A stretch of 64,000 nt of DNA from the NCBI GenBank assembly GCA_004124875.1, contig SCKJ01000005.1, positions 1-64,000 on the forward strand. The letters run 5' to 3'. This document shows positions 27,201 through 36,267 of the stretch, piece after piece. The stretch comes from Fidelibacterota bacterium (GTDB lineage Bacteria; Fidelibacterota; Marinisomatia; SCGC-AAA003-L08; TS1B11). The position numbers were made by a program, and so were the translations under genes. Position 1 is the first letter of the stretch. Each line of letters starts with the position of its first letter. The notes beneath the pieces were generated by a model. That model did not search any database. It was given only the letters and a program-made list of their open reading frames with translations, and was not told where the DNA came from.

Positions 27201-28692
27201 CCGGGCCGCCGTCTCGGTAAAATTGGTTTCTCAGCCTGGCGTGGGGACGATCGCAGCCGGTGTCGTGAAAGGCGGCGCCGATATCGTTCTGGTAGCTGGC
27301 TGCGATGGAGGCACCGGCGCAAGCCCGCTCGGATCCATCAAGCATAACGGCATGCCGTGGGAGTTGGGCCTGGCCGAAGTGCATCAGACGCTGACGGCGA
27401 ACGGCTTGCGTTCCCGTTGCACCTTGCGCGTGGATGGCGGTTTCAAGAACGGCCGGGACGTGGTGATGGCGGCCGCCCTGGGCGCGGAGGAATTTGATTT
27501 CGGGACCGCTCTGCTGGTCTCACTCGGCTGCATCATGGCGCGGCAATGCCATCTGAACACCTGTCCGACCGGCATAGCGACGCAGGACGAAAAACTGCGC
27601 GAGCGGTTCACGGCCGGACCGGAGCAAGCCGTCAATTACCTCACCGCGGTGGCGGAACAGGTGCGGTCATTGTTGGCCAAAATCGGGACCTACAGCCTGG
27701 ACAGCATTATCGGCCGGACCGATATACTGACGCTCAATAGCGAGCATATAGACTTCGCCCGGGAGCGGGGGTTGAACTTCGACAGCATCTTGAATCCCGC
27801 TGCCGGGGAGGGGCTGCCGTTGCCCACTGCCGCAAAATACCGGCCGGAGCGCGTGCGGGGAGAGCCACATCTGGACGAGGGAATCATCGCGGAGATCAGA
27901 CACCGGCTGCTGACACACGACCACGTCGTTGTGCGGCGGGATGTGCGCAACCGTGACCGGGCCGTGGGCACCCGGCTCGCAGGCGAACTGATGTTCCTGT
28001 TCGGCGAGACGGGCTTTCACGGCAACATCCAAGTGCGGCTGCGAGGGGTCGCAGGCCAGAGTTTCGGCGCTTTCCTGACCACGGGGATTGAGCTCCGGCT
28101 GAGAGGGGCCGCGAACGACTACGTGGCCAAGGGCATGAGCGGCGGCATGATCACGATCCGTTTCGAGAAACATGTCCGGGAGCACCATACCACCCAGACC
28201 ATCATCGGGAATGTGGCCCTGTACGGCGCCACCGGCGGGACCCTGCTCGTGGCCGGGGCGGCCGGTGAGCGGTTCGCCGTGAGAAATAGCGGCGCTCTCG
28301 CCGTCGTCGAGGGTACCGGCAACCACTGCTGCGAATATATGACTCGGGGCACCGTCGTTGTGCTCGGCCGCGTCGGGCACAATTTTGGCGCCGGTATGTT
28401 GGGTGGCGCGGCCTATATCTACTGCACCGATGAGGGGCAACTGGACAGTCTGAACCGGGAGTATGTGCGCGACACCGAACCTGATGCGAACGACCTGATC
28501 CTGGTGCTCAGACTGCTGCGCGAACATCTATTCCATACGGGCTCGGAGGTGACCAGGAGCATCATTGATAACTGGGAGGAGGCGCAGGGGGCGTTCGTCA
28601 AAATAGTTCCCCTGGCTCTGGATATTCTCGATTTCGAAAAAATCTATAACCAACATGTTGAAGTCCGGATCGGCGAGCTGTTAAACGAATAG
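24220..28692 (+). CDS. gltB: Glutamate synthase, large subunit
   Basis: A 1490-residue enzyme making two glutamates from glutamine and 2-oxoglutarate. The start is the ATG at 24220, with GGAG three bases upstream. This places the glutaminase nucleophile at C21 (EHDACGTGF), so a 20-residue propeptide would be removed. Domains in order are the Ntn amidotransferase (about 21-420), a central domain, the FMN/synthase barrel (GEGGEQADRYA, GAKPGEGGQLPGHKV) with three cluster cysteines in LGCIMARQCHLNTCPTG for a [3Fe-4S] centre, and the C-terminal beta-helix (GAMLGGAAY-like GAGMLGGAAYIY). Length fits bacterial NADPH-type GltB, but no gltD follows; a convergent PEP carboxylase gene does. Confidence 0.94.
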   Translation: MFTLEETRFPLYDARQEHDACGTGFIAEISGTPSRRVLTLALQAATRLAHRGAQGADDETGDGGGIMTDIPQALFARFVEESCGYRVKDDDTLAVGMVFTTVKDKDALLAAFSKHAAEGGIKFLGAREVPVNRKVLGEQARATCPLIIQVFLAAPPGLKRPVESELFLIRKAVESEFNRQRDTFICSLSARTIVYKGLMKAENLARFYPDLIEPGYLAKVALFHERFSTNTLPNWHMSQPFRMLAHNGEINTIKGNRLWMQAREREMESQFWGSDLETLRPVVTDDGSDSYSLDNVLEFLMRSGRGMFRSLMMLLPEPYQQHSGMDPALRDFYVYHENLMEPWDGPAALVVTDGNYVGAKMDRNGLRPLRYTVTRDGLIVMASEAGVVDVAPENLAFHHHMMAGELFSLSLDGRGFMENAAIKAEVSSRAPYTRLIADSLQIIARGDGPDEFSDFPAAGTGVDPATLAALGWSREDLDRYLVPMAKSGREPLGSMGDDTPPAIISRMPRRFYDYFKHAFAQVTNPPIDPIRERSVTSLRQYLGGEGNLLSAKPTIGEAIQVESPVLSPRELALLTSPGTGFKSHSFSSLMPAGDHMEQWLENLLSDCDRAVSQGHRLLLFSDEGLSAHTVPVPMPIIISAVHNHLIKQRVRSKVALICLAGDVLEDHHVAVLTSLGASAIYPYMAYRLIRQHFDEEDWPACLGRYRYALDKGLIKIMAKSGISTLSSYHGGMLLHVMGLSGDILDRYFPSLSSPIGGIGLDQLQDDLARRTRAAFEAAPDRLVDQGRFHYRKNGEQHGFAPKVFMSIGRQAVDSKADGQPPPPAPVYLRDFLDFKATESVPAEQVEEVEGILKRFGSGAMSLGAVSEEVHRTLATALHRVGARSNTGEGGEQADRYALSNPDKSVNSFIKQIASARFGVTTAYLSAAREIQIKIAQGAKPGEGGQLPGHKVTLAIAGVRNSTPGVPLISPPPHHDIYSIEDIAQLIYDLKQVNPRAAVSVKLVSQPGVGTIAAGVVKGGADIVLVAGCDGGTGASPLGSIKHNGMPWELGLAEVHQTLTANGLRSRCTLRVDGGFKNGRDVVMAAALGAEEFDFGTALLVSLGCIMARQCHLNTCPTGIATQDEKLRERFTAGPEQAVNYLTAVAEQVRSLLAKIGTYSLDSIIGRTDILTLNSEHIDFARERGLNFDSILNPAAGEGLPLPTAAKYRPERVRGEPHLDEGIIAEIRHRLLTHDHVVVRRDVRNRDRAVGTRLAGELMFLFGETGFHGNIQVRLRGVAGQSFGAFLTTGIELRLRGAANDYVAKGMSGGMITIRFEKHVREHHTTQTIIGNVALYGATGGTLLVAGAAGERFAVRNSGALAVVEGTGNHCCEYMTRGTVVVLGRVGHNFGAGMLGGAAYIYCTDEGQLDSLNREYVRDTEPDANDLILVLRLLREHLFHTGSEVTRSIIDNWEEAQGAFVKIVPLALDILDFEKIYNQHVEVRIGELLNE

Positions 28693-28813
28693 CGCCGCAG
28701 TAGCCCGCGTGCGATGTGCCGGCTTTCAGGCCTCTCACTTTGAAGGCACGGCGCGCCGTGGGGCTTAACAATCGGTCCTTAATTGCAATCGCTGCCGGTT
28801 CACAGACGCGATT

Positions 28814-31579
28814 TCAGCCCGTGGATTGCATGGCCGCGGCGATGCCGTTGATGCTCAGGAGCAATGCCTGGCGCAATTCTTCCTTATGCTGGCCGCCGTT
28901 CGCTCTCCAACGCTCCAACAACTCTACCTGGATAATATTTAAAATGTCGGTGACCGGATTGCGCATGGCAATCAAATTCTGGATGACCGGGTGCGGGTCG
29001 AGCAGATTATCCTGACCGGTTATCTTGAGCAAGATGGCGCATGTCAGGTCGAATTCATCCCTGATAAGTTGATGTATACGGCTCCCGGGTTGCGAGTTGC
29101 CGTAAAGGATGGCCGTCTCCAACCGGCTGCGTGCCAGTTCAAGTTGAGCGTTATTGATGAGTGACTTGAAGAATGGCCAGCCCGCATAGAGATCACGCAG
29201 GGTGTCTATTTGACGGGGCTCCTGCTGCAGCACCTTGTCCAGGGCCGATCCAAGACCGTACCAGCCGGTGATGTTATATCGGGTCTGCGTCCATGCGAAA
29301 ACCCAGGGGATGGCCCGCAGGTCGTCGAACTCAACCTCAGAGGCTGATTTGCGCGATATCGGTCGTGATGCCAGCGGAAGCCGGCTGATATGTTCGATAG
29401 GCGTCACTCCGACATACCAGGCCCAGAACGCCTGGCCGTGGATCAGGGACTGATACTTCTCCATGGAAGTGTCCGCCAATCTGTCCAGCAACTCGAAATC
29501 ATCCTTGCCGGGAACGAATCGCCCGCCCGCCCGGACATGGCCTGCGGCAGGGGTCACCAGCAGCATGGCATTGACAATCTGCTCGAGGTGGCGGCGGGCA
29601 TTGGCCGGCATGGCGTAACGGAATGATATAATCTCGCCCTGTTCGGTAAAGCGAATCCGGCCGTTCTGGCTGGATGAGGGCAGGGCCGTAATGGCTTCAT
29701 TGGCCCGTCCGCCGCCGCGGCTGATACTGCCACCTCGACCGTGGAAAATACGCATTTTGATATTGCGCCGGGCGCTGATGGATCCAATATCTTCCTGGGC
29801 ACGGTACAGAGCCCAGTTGGCCATCACGTAACCGCCGTCCTTATTGCTGTCCGAGTAGCCCAGCATTATTTCCTGCTCGCGATCAAGACTGTCAAGATGA
29901 GCATTATAGACCTCACTATCCGTCATGCCGGTAAGGAGCTGCTCAATGCACCTGAGATCGTCGATAGTCTCGATCAGCGGTACGATGCTCAGCCTGGTTT
30001 CTACGCTGCCTCGGTCATAAGACCACAGTCCCATTTGCCGGGCCAGGAACAGGACTTCGAGCAGGTCGCTTACCTCGTGAGTCATGCTGATGATATAACT
30101 GCCGATGCCACCCCTACCGGTTTGCTGCTGCCCCTTGATGATAGCGAAAGTCTCCATGACCGCTCCGGTTTGACTGCTCATGGAGGCACGGTCAATATCC
30201 AAAATTGGACCGCGACAGGCTTTTTCGAGAAGATCGAGACGCTCGGGTTCCGGACATGCAGAATATTCATCGCAAAGACCTGCCCGGCGCAGGTATTCCT
30301 CAACCGCTGTTTCGTGGACCTCGCTATGCTGGCGGATATCCAGGGCGTGCAGGTAAAATCCGAATGTCCGGGCTTTAAGCAGCAGCGCGTCAAGTCCCCT
30401 GTCTTCTGCAATACCTGTCAGACCGGTTCCAAGCAGGGATCGCTTGATCAACTTCAGATCGTCTACGAAATCGGCGGCTGAATAAGTAGCATCGTGACCG
30501 TCAATTTGCCCATCAAGTCTATCCTGGAGCTTGAACATGATATGGGATATAAACATGCGATAGGGCTCATATTTATAAAACCGGGCGGCGTTATCGGGCA
30601 AGGGACGCTCAGCCTCACAGGCTGCAACGGCGGCGGTAATTTCATCGCTTACACTGTGCCGGCGAGTGGAGATGGAAAGTTCGCGGCGCAGCAGGGCAAG
30701 TTCAGCGAGATAGAGTCTCATGGTTGCGCTGTGATTGGCCTGGAGGGTACTCGCAATGACCTCAGGGGTGACCTTGGGATTCCCGTCCTGATCGCCGCCG
30801 ATCCAGGTGCGGTAGCGCAAGAAAATGGGCAACTCCACCGATTTGCCATAGTACCGGGACAGAGCGCGCTTAAGGTCCTGGTACAGCTCCGGGACGGCAT
30901 CCCAGATCGTGGTCGTACTGTAGTAGAGTCCGTTGCGCACCTCATCTTCGATGGTGAGGCGCTTACTGCGGACATCGTCGGTCACCATAAGCAAGGTGAC
31001 CTGGTGGAGCAAATCGGTGTTCAACCGGGTGATTTCATCGGCCGCGAGATCCGGGCGATCCAGTTCCCTGAGTATTTTTGACAGACGTTCCTGCTTGTAC
31101 AGGACGGATCTTCGACGGGCCTCGGTGGGATGGGCCGTCAGGGTTGGCTGGATATCCAGCCGGCCGATGACCTGCATGACCTGATCGAGAGAATAGCCCC
31201 GATCCTTGAAGTCCTTGATGGCGCTGGCGATGGACTCGCCCTTGGGCTTTTCCGTTGTTGCCTGGCGGTCTCGAACGCGATTGATGCGGGCTATCTCCAG
31301 TTGCTCAGCCTTATTGAACAGGTGAAAATAGACGGTGTAGGTGCGAATGAGCCAAAGCAGGTCGGCCAGCGGCAGTCCATGGATATGGTCGATCAGAAGC
31401 CGGCCGGAGGCCTCCCCGGCTTGCGCCAGCGCCAGTTGGCGGGTTTTCCTCTGGAGCAGCCGCATCTGTTCGCCCCCCAAGTCCGTTCCCACTTCGATTA
31501 ATATGTCATCAAGGAGGGTGAAGCGCTCCAACAGTTCGTCAGAAAGGGCAGATAATGATGGTTTATCTTTTTCAGTCAT
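28814..31579 (-). CDS. ppc: Phosphoenolpyruvate carboxylase
   Basis: A 921-residue enzyme carboxylating PEP with bicarbonate to oxaloacetate, an anaplerotic step. Diagnostic motifs are LTAHPTEARRR (catalytic His, about residue 150), MLGYSDSNKDGGYV, the Gly/Arg loop FHGRGGSISRGGGRANEAI, and the C-terminal NGIAAAMQSTG that carries the allosteric/active-site asparagine region. Length is typical of the bacterial form (about 880-930). It is convergent with gltB (121 bases between stops). The gene context (Kor, GltB, a second GltB-like protein) is central carbon and nitrogen metabolism. Confidence 0.95.
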   Translation of the reverse strand: MTEKDKPSLSALSDELLERFTLLDDILIEVGTDLGGEQMRLLQRKTRQLALAQAGEASGRLLIDHIHGLPLADLLWLIRTYTVYFHLFNKAEQLEIARINRVRDRQATTEKPKGESIASAIKDFKDRGYSLDQVMQVIGRLDIQPTLTAHPTEARRRSVLYKQERLSKILRELDRPDLAADEITRLNTDLLHQVTLLMVTDDVRSKRLTIEDEVRNGLYYSTTTIWDAVPELYQDLKRALSRYYGKSVELPIFLRYRTWIGGDQDGNPKVTPEVIASTLQANHSATMRLYLAELALLRRELSISTRRHSVSDEITAAVAACEAERPLPDNAARFYKYEPYRMFISHIMFKLQDRLDGQIDGHDATYSAADFVDDLKLIKRSLLGTGLTGIAEDRGLDALLLKARTFGFYLHALDIRQHSEVHETAVEEYLRRAGLCDEYSACPEPERLDLLEKACRGPILDIDRASMSSQTGAVMETFAIIKGQQQTGRGGIGSYIISMTHEVSDLLEVLFLARQMGLWSYDRGSVETRLSIVPLIETIDDLRCIEQLLTGMTDSEVYNAHLDSLDREQEIMLGYSDSNKDGGYVMANWALYRAQEDIGSISARRNIKMRIFHGRGGSISRGGGRANEAITALPSSSQNGRIRFTEQGEIISFRYAMPANARRHLEQIVNAMLLVTPAAGHVRAGGRFVPGKDDFELLDRLADTSMEKYQSLIHGQAFWAWYVGVTPIEHISRLPLASRPISRKSASEVEFDDLRAIPWVFAWTQTRYNITGWYGLGSALDKVLQQEPRQIDTLRDLYAGWPFFKSLINNAQLELARSRLETAILYGNSQPGSRIHQLIRDEFDLTCAILLKITGQDNLLDPHPVIQNLIAMRNPVTDILNIIQVELLERWRANGGQHKEELRQALLLSINGIAAAMQSTG

Positions 31580-31776
31580 TCAAACGGGGCCGGCGGAAGT
31601 GGGGCAAACGTATCCCATAGGTCTACCGAAGTTCAAATTTACGGCATTGCGGCGACGGGTGCCAGCTGCCGGGATTCTTCAGTCATTTTGCGCCACACTC
31701 CGGGCGGCATCAACCTTTCGCACTTCGATCCCAACGTCGCGGCTTAACTTCTCTCAGTTTAATCTGGAGAAAGTGG

Positions 31777-32694
31777 ATGAAAATACTCGTCACCGGCGGT
31801 GCCGGCTTTATCGCCTCGCATGTCGCTGACCGCTATATCGAGTTGGGCCACCGCGTGGTGATTCTGGATAATCTGACAAGCGGCGCCATGGATAACGTAA
31901 ATCCCAAGGCGATATTTATTGAGGGAGACATTACCGATGAGGAGCGGGTGGCCCGGCTGTTCGAGGAGCACCAATTCGACGTCGTCAACCACCACGCTGC
32001 CCAGATGGATGTGCGCCGGTCGGTGGAGGACCCGTCCTTTGATGCCAACATAAATATTCTGGGAACATTGAATCTGCTCAAGGCGGGATCAAAGACGGGT
32101 CTCAAAAAGTTCATGTTTGCCTCCACAGGTGGAGCGGTGTACGGTGAGCAACAGCAGTTCCCGGCCGATGAGAACCACCCCACCAACCCGGTGTCTCCGT
32201 ATGGCATCAGTAAATTGGCCTGTGAGAAATATATCTACTACTTCAGTCTCGAGTTTGGGATGACCTACGCCATTGCGCGGTATGCCAACATTTACGGGCC
32301 ACGGCAAAATCCCCATGGCGAGGCCGGGGTCGTCGCTATTTTCTCCAGGAAACTGGTTGAAGGCACAGCAGCGACCATCAATGGAGATGGTCTGCAAACC
32401 CGGGACTATGTATATGTGTCGGACGTGGTGGAGGCCAACGCCAAAGCCTTGCAGCATCAGAAAAGCATTCTATTCAACGTGGGCACCGGCGTTGAGTCCA
32501 GTGTCGTCACCCTGTATGCTCTTCTGGCATCAGCGGCAAAAACAGATGCCCCCGCTCAACATGGTCCTGCGGCAGCAGGCGAGCAGCGCAGGAGTGTCAT
32601 CAGCGCCCGACATGCCGAAGAGACACTGGGCTGGGAGCCCAAAGTATCGCTTGAGATGGGATTGAAAATAACTTACAAGTGGTTTGAACATTAA
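31777..32694 (+). CDS. NAD-dependent sugar epimerase (GalE-like)
   Basis: A 305-residue extended short-chain dehydrogenase. It has the NAD loop TGGAGFIASHV at the N-terminus, FASTGGAVYGE, and the catalytic YGISK (Tyr/Lys). ARYANIYGPRQ and the DGLQTRDYVYVSDVV motif are typical of UDP-glucose/UDP-N-acetylglucosamine 4-epimerases. It would act on a nucleotide sugar in the cytoplasm, probably for surface polysaccharide. It stands alone and diverges from ppc; exact substrate cannot be decided. Confidence 0.87.
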   Translation: MKILVTGGAGFIASHVADRYIELGHRVVILDNLTSGAMDNVNPKAIFIEGDITDEERVARLFEEHQFDVVNHHAAQMDVRRSVEDPSFDANINILGTLNLLKAGSKTGLKKFMFASTGGAVYGEQQQFPADENHPTNPVSPYGISKLACEKYIYYFSLEFGMTYAIARYANIYGPRQNPHGEAGVVAIFSRKLVEGTAATINGDGLQTRDYVYVSDVVEANAKALQHQKSILFNVGTGVESSVVTLYALLASAAKTDAPAQHGPAAAGEQRRSVISARHAEETLGWEPKVSLEMGLKITYKWFEH

Positions 32695-32799
32695 GGGCAC
32701 TGGCCTGCCGCAGCCAGCCTGACTGAACGATGCGTTAACCTTTTTTCGACCTCGTGCGTCCAAAGAGTAACTCTATGGAATCGAAAGGAGAGGATAGCG

Positions 32800-33306
32800 A
32801 TGAAAGCATATAAATTTCTACTACTGATACTGGTGCTGGCCACCGTTACGCAGGCCGCGCCGCGGCGGCACAGGTCACATCGCCACTTTAGGCACGCGCG
32901 CGTAATCCAATTGCATGCGGGCTTTTATTCCCCAGGTTATAGTCCCTGGATAGGCCCGTCTCGATATTATGGTGGCATGTATCATTACAACGGCTGGTAT
33001 AATCCCGTTGTGTATTCGCAGGCAGATTCGGTGAAGCTGATCTATATGGATGCCGAGACGTTGGGTGATCAGATCACGCAGCTGGATAAGATCAGGAAAC
33101 AGGGGCTGATCACCGACAGGGAGTTCAAGCGACTCAAGAAGCGGCTTCTGTCACAATTGGGGAAGCTGGTGCCCATACGATATCGTGCCGTCGACTTGGG
33201 ACAGGTGCTCAATGAGCTGGAAACCCTTCACCGGCTGGTCGATGAGGGAGTGCTCACAGAAAAAGAATATAGTTCTCAAAAGCGCCGCATGCTGGCGCGT
33301 CTGTAG
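32800..33306 (+). CDS. Exported protein with two SHOCT-like helical hairpins
   Basis: A 168-residue protein with a good ribosome binding site (AAAGGAGAGG, about seven bases before the ATG). A signal peptide (FLLLILVLATVTQA) precedes a His/Arg-rich and then Tyr/Gly/Pro-rich segment (residues about 22-72). Two short-C-terminal-domain-like motifs follow: LDKIRKQGLITDREFKRLKK and LHRLVDEGVLTEKEYSSQKR. These are the L..L...G.iT..EF...K pattern of SHOCT domains, usually oligomerisation elements. Precise role unknown. The mature protein is probably periplasmic. Confidence 0.7.
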   Translation: MKAYKFLLLILVLATVTQAAPRRHRSHRHFRHARVIQLHAGFYSPGYSPWIGPSRYYGGMYHYNGWYNPVVYSQADSVKLIYMDAETLGDQITQLDKIRKQGLITDREFKRLKKRLLSQLGKLVPIRYRAVDLGQVLNELETLHRLVDEGVLTEKEYSSQKRRMLARL

Positions 33307-33382
33307 GACCCTTGTGGGCTCACAGACCGGGTTTTCAGGAGACTGTCGTTGCAACGGGCCAGTCTGCGGATTCGTCAAACGA

Positions 33383-34990
33383 TTATAGTTGGGTCACCCC
33401 GGCATAGTCGACGCCGGTGAGATGGGCAACATCGCGCTTCCAGGTGGTTAAATCATCACGGTTCAGTTCGCCGAGGCGCGTGTGGCCACAAGCCCTGGTG
33501 AGTATTTTCATCAAGTCCACTGATGCGATAAAAAATCGTGCCAACCGCTGAGCGGCTTCGTCAACAGGGAGCCGAGCCCTTAAGTGCTCCTGCTGGGTGG
33601 CGATACCCACCGGACAGTTGTTGGTATGGCAGGCACGCATGCCCAGGCAACCAATGGCCTGCAGGGCCGCATTGCTGACAGCCACGCCATCCGCGCCTAA
33701 CGCCATCGCTTTGGCAAAATCGGCAGGGGTCCTCAGTCCGCCGGTGGCAATGAGCGTCACATCCGAATTCCCTGTGCCGTCCAGGTGTCGCCTGGCACGG
33801 GCCAGGGCCGGCAGCGTGGGGACAGATATATTATCGCGGAAAATAAGCGGCGCGGCGCCGGTCCCTCCTCCGCGGCCATCCAAGATGATGTAATCGACAC
33901 CGATCTCGAGGGCGGCATTGAGGTCGTCTTCGATGTGCTGCGCTGACAGCTTGAAGCCGATAGGAATCCCGCCAGTTTCTTCACGCACCTCGCGGGCGAA
34001 CGATTTGAAATCGGCCAGACTGTCCCAGTCGGGAAAACGGGCTGGGGAGACGGCCGGTTCGCCTTCAGCCAGCCCCCGAACCTGGGCAATTTTGGCGCTC
34101 ACTTTATGGCCGGGAAGATGGCCGCCTGTGCCTGTTTTTGCGCCCTGGCCGCCCTTAAAATGGAACGCCTGGACGGCAGCTAGCTTATCCATGGAAAACC
34201 CGAACCGCGCCGAGGCGAGTTCGTAAAAATAGCGGCTGTTCTCGGCTTGTTCCTCAGGCAGCATGCCACCTTCGCCAGAGCATATGCCGGTGCCGGCCAG
34301 CTCCGCGCCGCGCGCAAGGGCGATTTTGGCCTCCTCCGACAGTGCGCCGAAGCTCATATCCGAGACAAATATGGGGAGGTCCAGTTTCAGCGGCTTTTTG
34401 GCGCGGGGACCGATGATCAGCTCCGTGCCCACCTCCACTTCGTCGAGTTGCGGCAGCGTTGCCAACTGCGCCGTAATAAACTGCAGATCGTCCCATGTGG
34501 GCAGCTCGGTTCTGGGCACGCCCATGGCTGCAACAGGGCCATGCATGCCGCTCCTGGAGCTGTCCGCAAGTCCGCGAATGAGGCCCACATGCGGCTCCTC
34601 AGGAGCGCCGTGGATATCCTGGTAGATCCCCTGGTAGCTGTCGCGGTCATACGGCTGGGGATGATCGAGCTGCCAGGCGGCGATCTCATCCTCATCGACC
34701 CACACCTCGTCGTTTTCGATCCAGCTGCCGAACCGGGCCAGTTGCTCCTCATTCTTGTATTCGCTGATGCCGGTGTCGAAGCGATAGTCCCAACCGTGGA
34801 CGCCGCAGATGAGGTTTGCCCCTTCAATACGCCCATCGGCAAGGAGAGCGCCCCGGTGGTGGCAGCGGCCGTACATCACCGACACCTGGCCATCGTAGCG
34901 GATGATCACCAGATCGACGTTGGCCACTAGGGCGTAGGCGGGTTGACGGTCGGACAACTTACTGAAATCAGTGACAGAAATTTTATTCAT
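33383..34990 (-). CDS. Rieske [2Fe-2S] domain fused to a GltB-type FMN synthase domain
   Basis: A 535-residue flavoprotein. The start is the ATG of MNKISVTDFSKL; 45 more residues could be read upstream but lack domain similarity. Residues about 5-110 form a Rieske ferredoxin domain with ligands in GRCHHRGALL and ICGVHGWDY. Residues about 150-520 form the FMN-binding barrel of the glutamate synthase family, with SGEGGMLPEEQAE, GAKTGTGGHLPGHKVS and three cysteines in CLGMRACHTNNCPVG for a [3Fe-4S] cluster. The amidotransferase domain is absent, so ammonia or an amine rather than glutamine would be the nitrogen source, or the enzyme does other redox chemistry. No partner gene is evident. Confidence 0.85.
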   Translation of the reverse strand: MNKISVTDFSKLSDRQPAYALVANVDLVIIRYDGQVSVMYGRCHHRGALLADGRIEGANLICGVHGWDYRFDTGISEYKNEEQLARFGSWIENDEVWVDEDEIAAWQLDHPQPYDRDSYQGIYQDIHGAPEEPHVGLIRGLADSSRSGMHGPVAAMGVPRTELPTWDDLQFITAQLATLPQLDEVEVGTELIIGPRAKKPLKLDLPIFVSDMSFGALSEEAKIALARGAELAGTGICSGEGGMLPEEQAENSRYFYELASARFGFSMDKLAAVQAFHFKGGQGAKTGTGGHLPGHKVSAKIAQVRGLAEGEPAVSPARFPDWDSLADFKSFAREVREETGGIPIGFKLSAQHIEDDLNAALEIGVDYIILDGRGGGTGAAPLIFRDNISVPTLPALARARRHLDGTGNSDVTLIATGGLRTPADFAKAMALGADGVAVSNAALQAIGCLGMRACHTNNCPVGIATQQEHLRARLPVDEAAQRLARFFIASVDLMKILTRACGHTRLGELNRDDLTTWKRDVAHLTGVDYAGVTQL

Positions 34991-35198
34991 GATAGAGTAC
35001 CCGGAATATATGAAGCGGTGACGTCCATGAGCATAACTTGATGGTTGCGCGCCCATGCCGTGGCGGCTAAGGGTGTCTGAAGGTAGCCAATCGGGAGCGG
35101 CCAATCTATGGCTAACTGCCGGCACTGTCGGGAGGATAACGCACAGGCACTATGATGGCGTTTCGGCCCAGCGCCGGCAGGTCCGCCAATGTGTGTCG

Positions 35199-35578
35199 CT
35201 ACTCGTATCTTAACGCATCGCTCGGATTCGACCGTGATATCCGCACCGTGTGATACCCGACAATCGTCCAGGTAAACAGCATCGCGCCCAGCCCGACTTC
35301 CGCGAAAAAGAGCGGCGACATTTCAATGCGGTCGGAGAAAAACTGCAGATAGCTCCTCATGGCAAAGTAGGCCAGTGGACTGGCAATAAGAAAGGCGATC
35401 AGCACGGGCCGCGAGAACTGCCAGGTGAGCATTTTGGCAATGTCAGGCGCCGAGGCGCCAAATACTTTGCTGACGCCAATCTCGTGCCACCGGCCCCTCT
35501 GACCTTCAACGTGATCAGGGTGGACGAAACGTTTTTGCGGATGGTCCGCAGCGCCATTTTGATATAGCTCAGCAGCAT
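35199..35578 (-). pseudogene. Internally deleted FtsX/MacB permease
   Basis: The 5' end (ATG at 35578, GGAG seven bases upstream) encodes MLLSYIKMALRTIRKNVSST, a normal FtsX-family N-terminus. The 3' part encodes the last transmembrane domain, from EIGVSKVFGASAPDIAKML to SNPSDALRYE and stop. About 650 intervening codons are missing and the two parts are in different frames near 35500. It is the last, decayed member of the exporter operon that begins at 45550. Confidence 0.85.
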
Positions 35579-35603
35579 TGTGAAACTCCAGTGTTGGGGT
35601 CGC

Positions 35604-36266
35604 TCAGGTAATCCAACCGTCCTGTAAATTGATCACCCGGTCGGCCCAGGCGGCGTTGGCCTCCGAGTGTGTCGCCTGAACAATGGTGGTCCCGGCCTCA
35701 TGCAGTTCCTTGAACAGGCCCATGATGGTTTCGCCCTCCTTGCTCGACAGATTCCCCGTGGGCTCATCAGCCAATAACAGGCGTGGGGAGGAGATGAGTG
35801 CCCGGGCGACGCCCACTACCTGCTGTTGTCCACCGGATAGCTGCGCGGGGAACAGGTCTTTCTTGCCGACAATCTGAAACCGGTCGAGTATATCGCTGAC
35901 CATGCCGCGGCGTTCGGCGCTTTTAACCTTCCGGTACAGCAAGGGCGTCTCAATATTTTCGTAAACCGTCAGTTCATCAATCAGGTGGTAAGCCTGGAAA
36001 ATGAAGCCGATCATTTCCCTGCGCAGTTCGCCGCGATGCTTGTCGGAGAGCGAGGATACCTCGTGGCCGTCGAGCAGGTAGGAGCCGCCGGAGGGGTCAT
36101 CCAGTACGCCCAGGATGTGCAGCAGGGTCGATTTCCCGGCCCCCGAAGGCCCCATGATCGACACAAATTCGCCTTGATCGATCTCCAAATTGATGTTTCG
36201 GAGCACGAACGTTTTCCCAGCGCCGGTCTGGTAATATTTTTCAATATCTATCAGTTGAATCAACAT
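35604..36266 (-). CDS. ABC transporter ATP-binding protein (MacB/LolD type)
   Basis: A 220-residue ATPase that would power an FtsX-type permease. It has Walker A GPSGAGKST, Q-loop IFQAYHLIDELTV, signature LSGGQQQVVGVARAL (the usual Arg after QQQ is Val), Walker B LLLADEPTGN and the H-loop in QATHSEANAAW. The second of two close ATGs (36266) is preferred, with AGG 10 nt before it; the first at 36275 overlaps a short permease-tail remnant (36268-36288). It lies in the sixth position of the exporter operon, 25 bases before the deleted permease. It is the second ATPase of the locus. Confidence 0.85.
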   Translation of the reverse strand: MLIQLIDIEKYYQTGAGKTFVLRNINLEIDQGEFVSIMGPSGAGKSTLLHILGVLDDPSGGSYLLDGHEVSSLSDKHRGELRREMIGFIFQAYHLIDELTVYENIETPLLYRKVKSAERRGMVSDILDRFQIVGKKDLFPAQLSGGQQQVVGVARALISSPRLLLADEPTGNLSSKEGETIMGLFKELHEAGTTIVQATHSEANAAWADRVINLQDGWIT

Positions 36267-36267
36267 G

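Noticed and set aside
29741-30481. Open frame of 246 codons opposite ppc
   Set aside because: Antisense to a strongly conserved PEP carboxylase; no recognisable domain.
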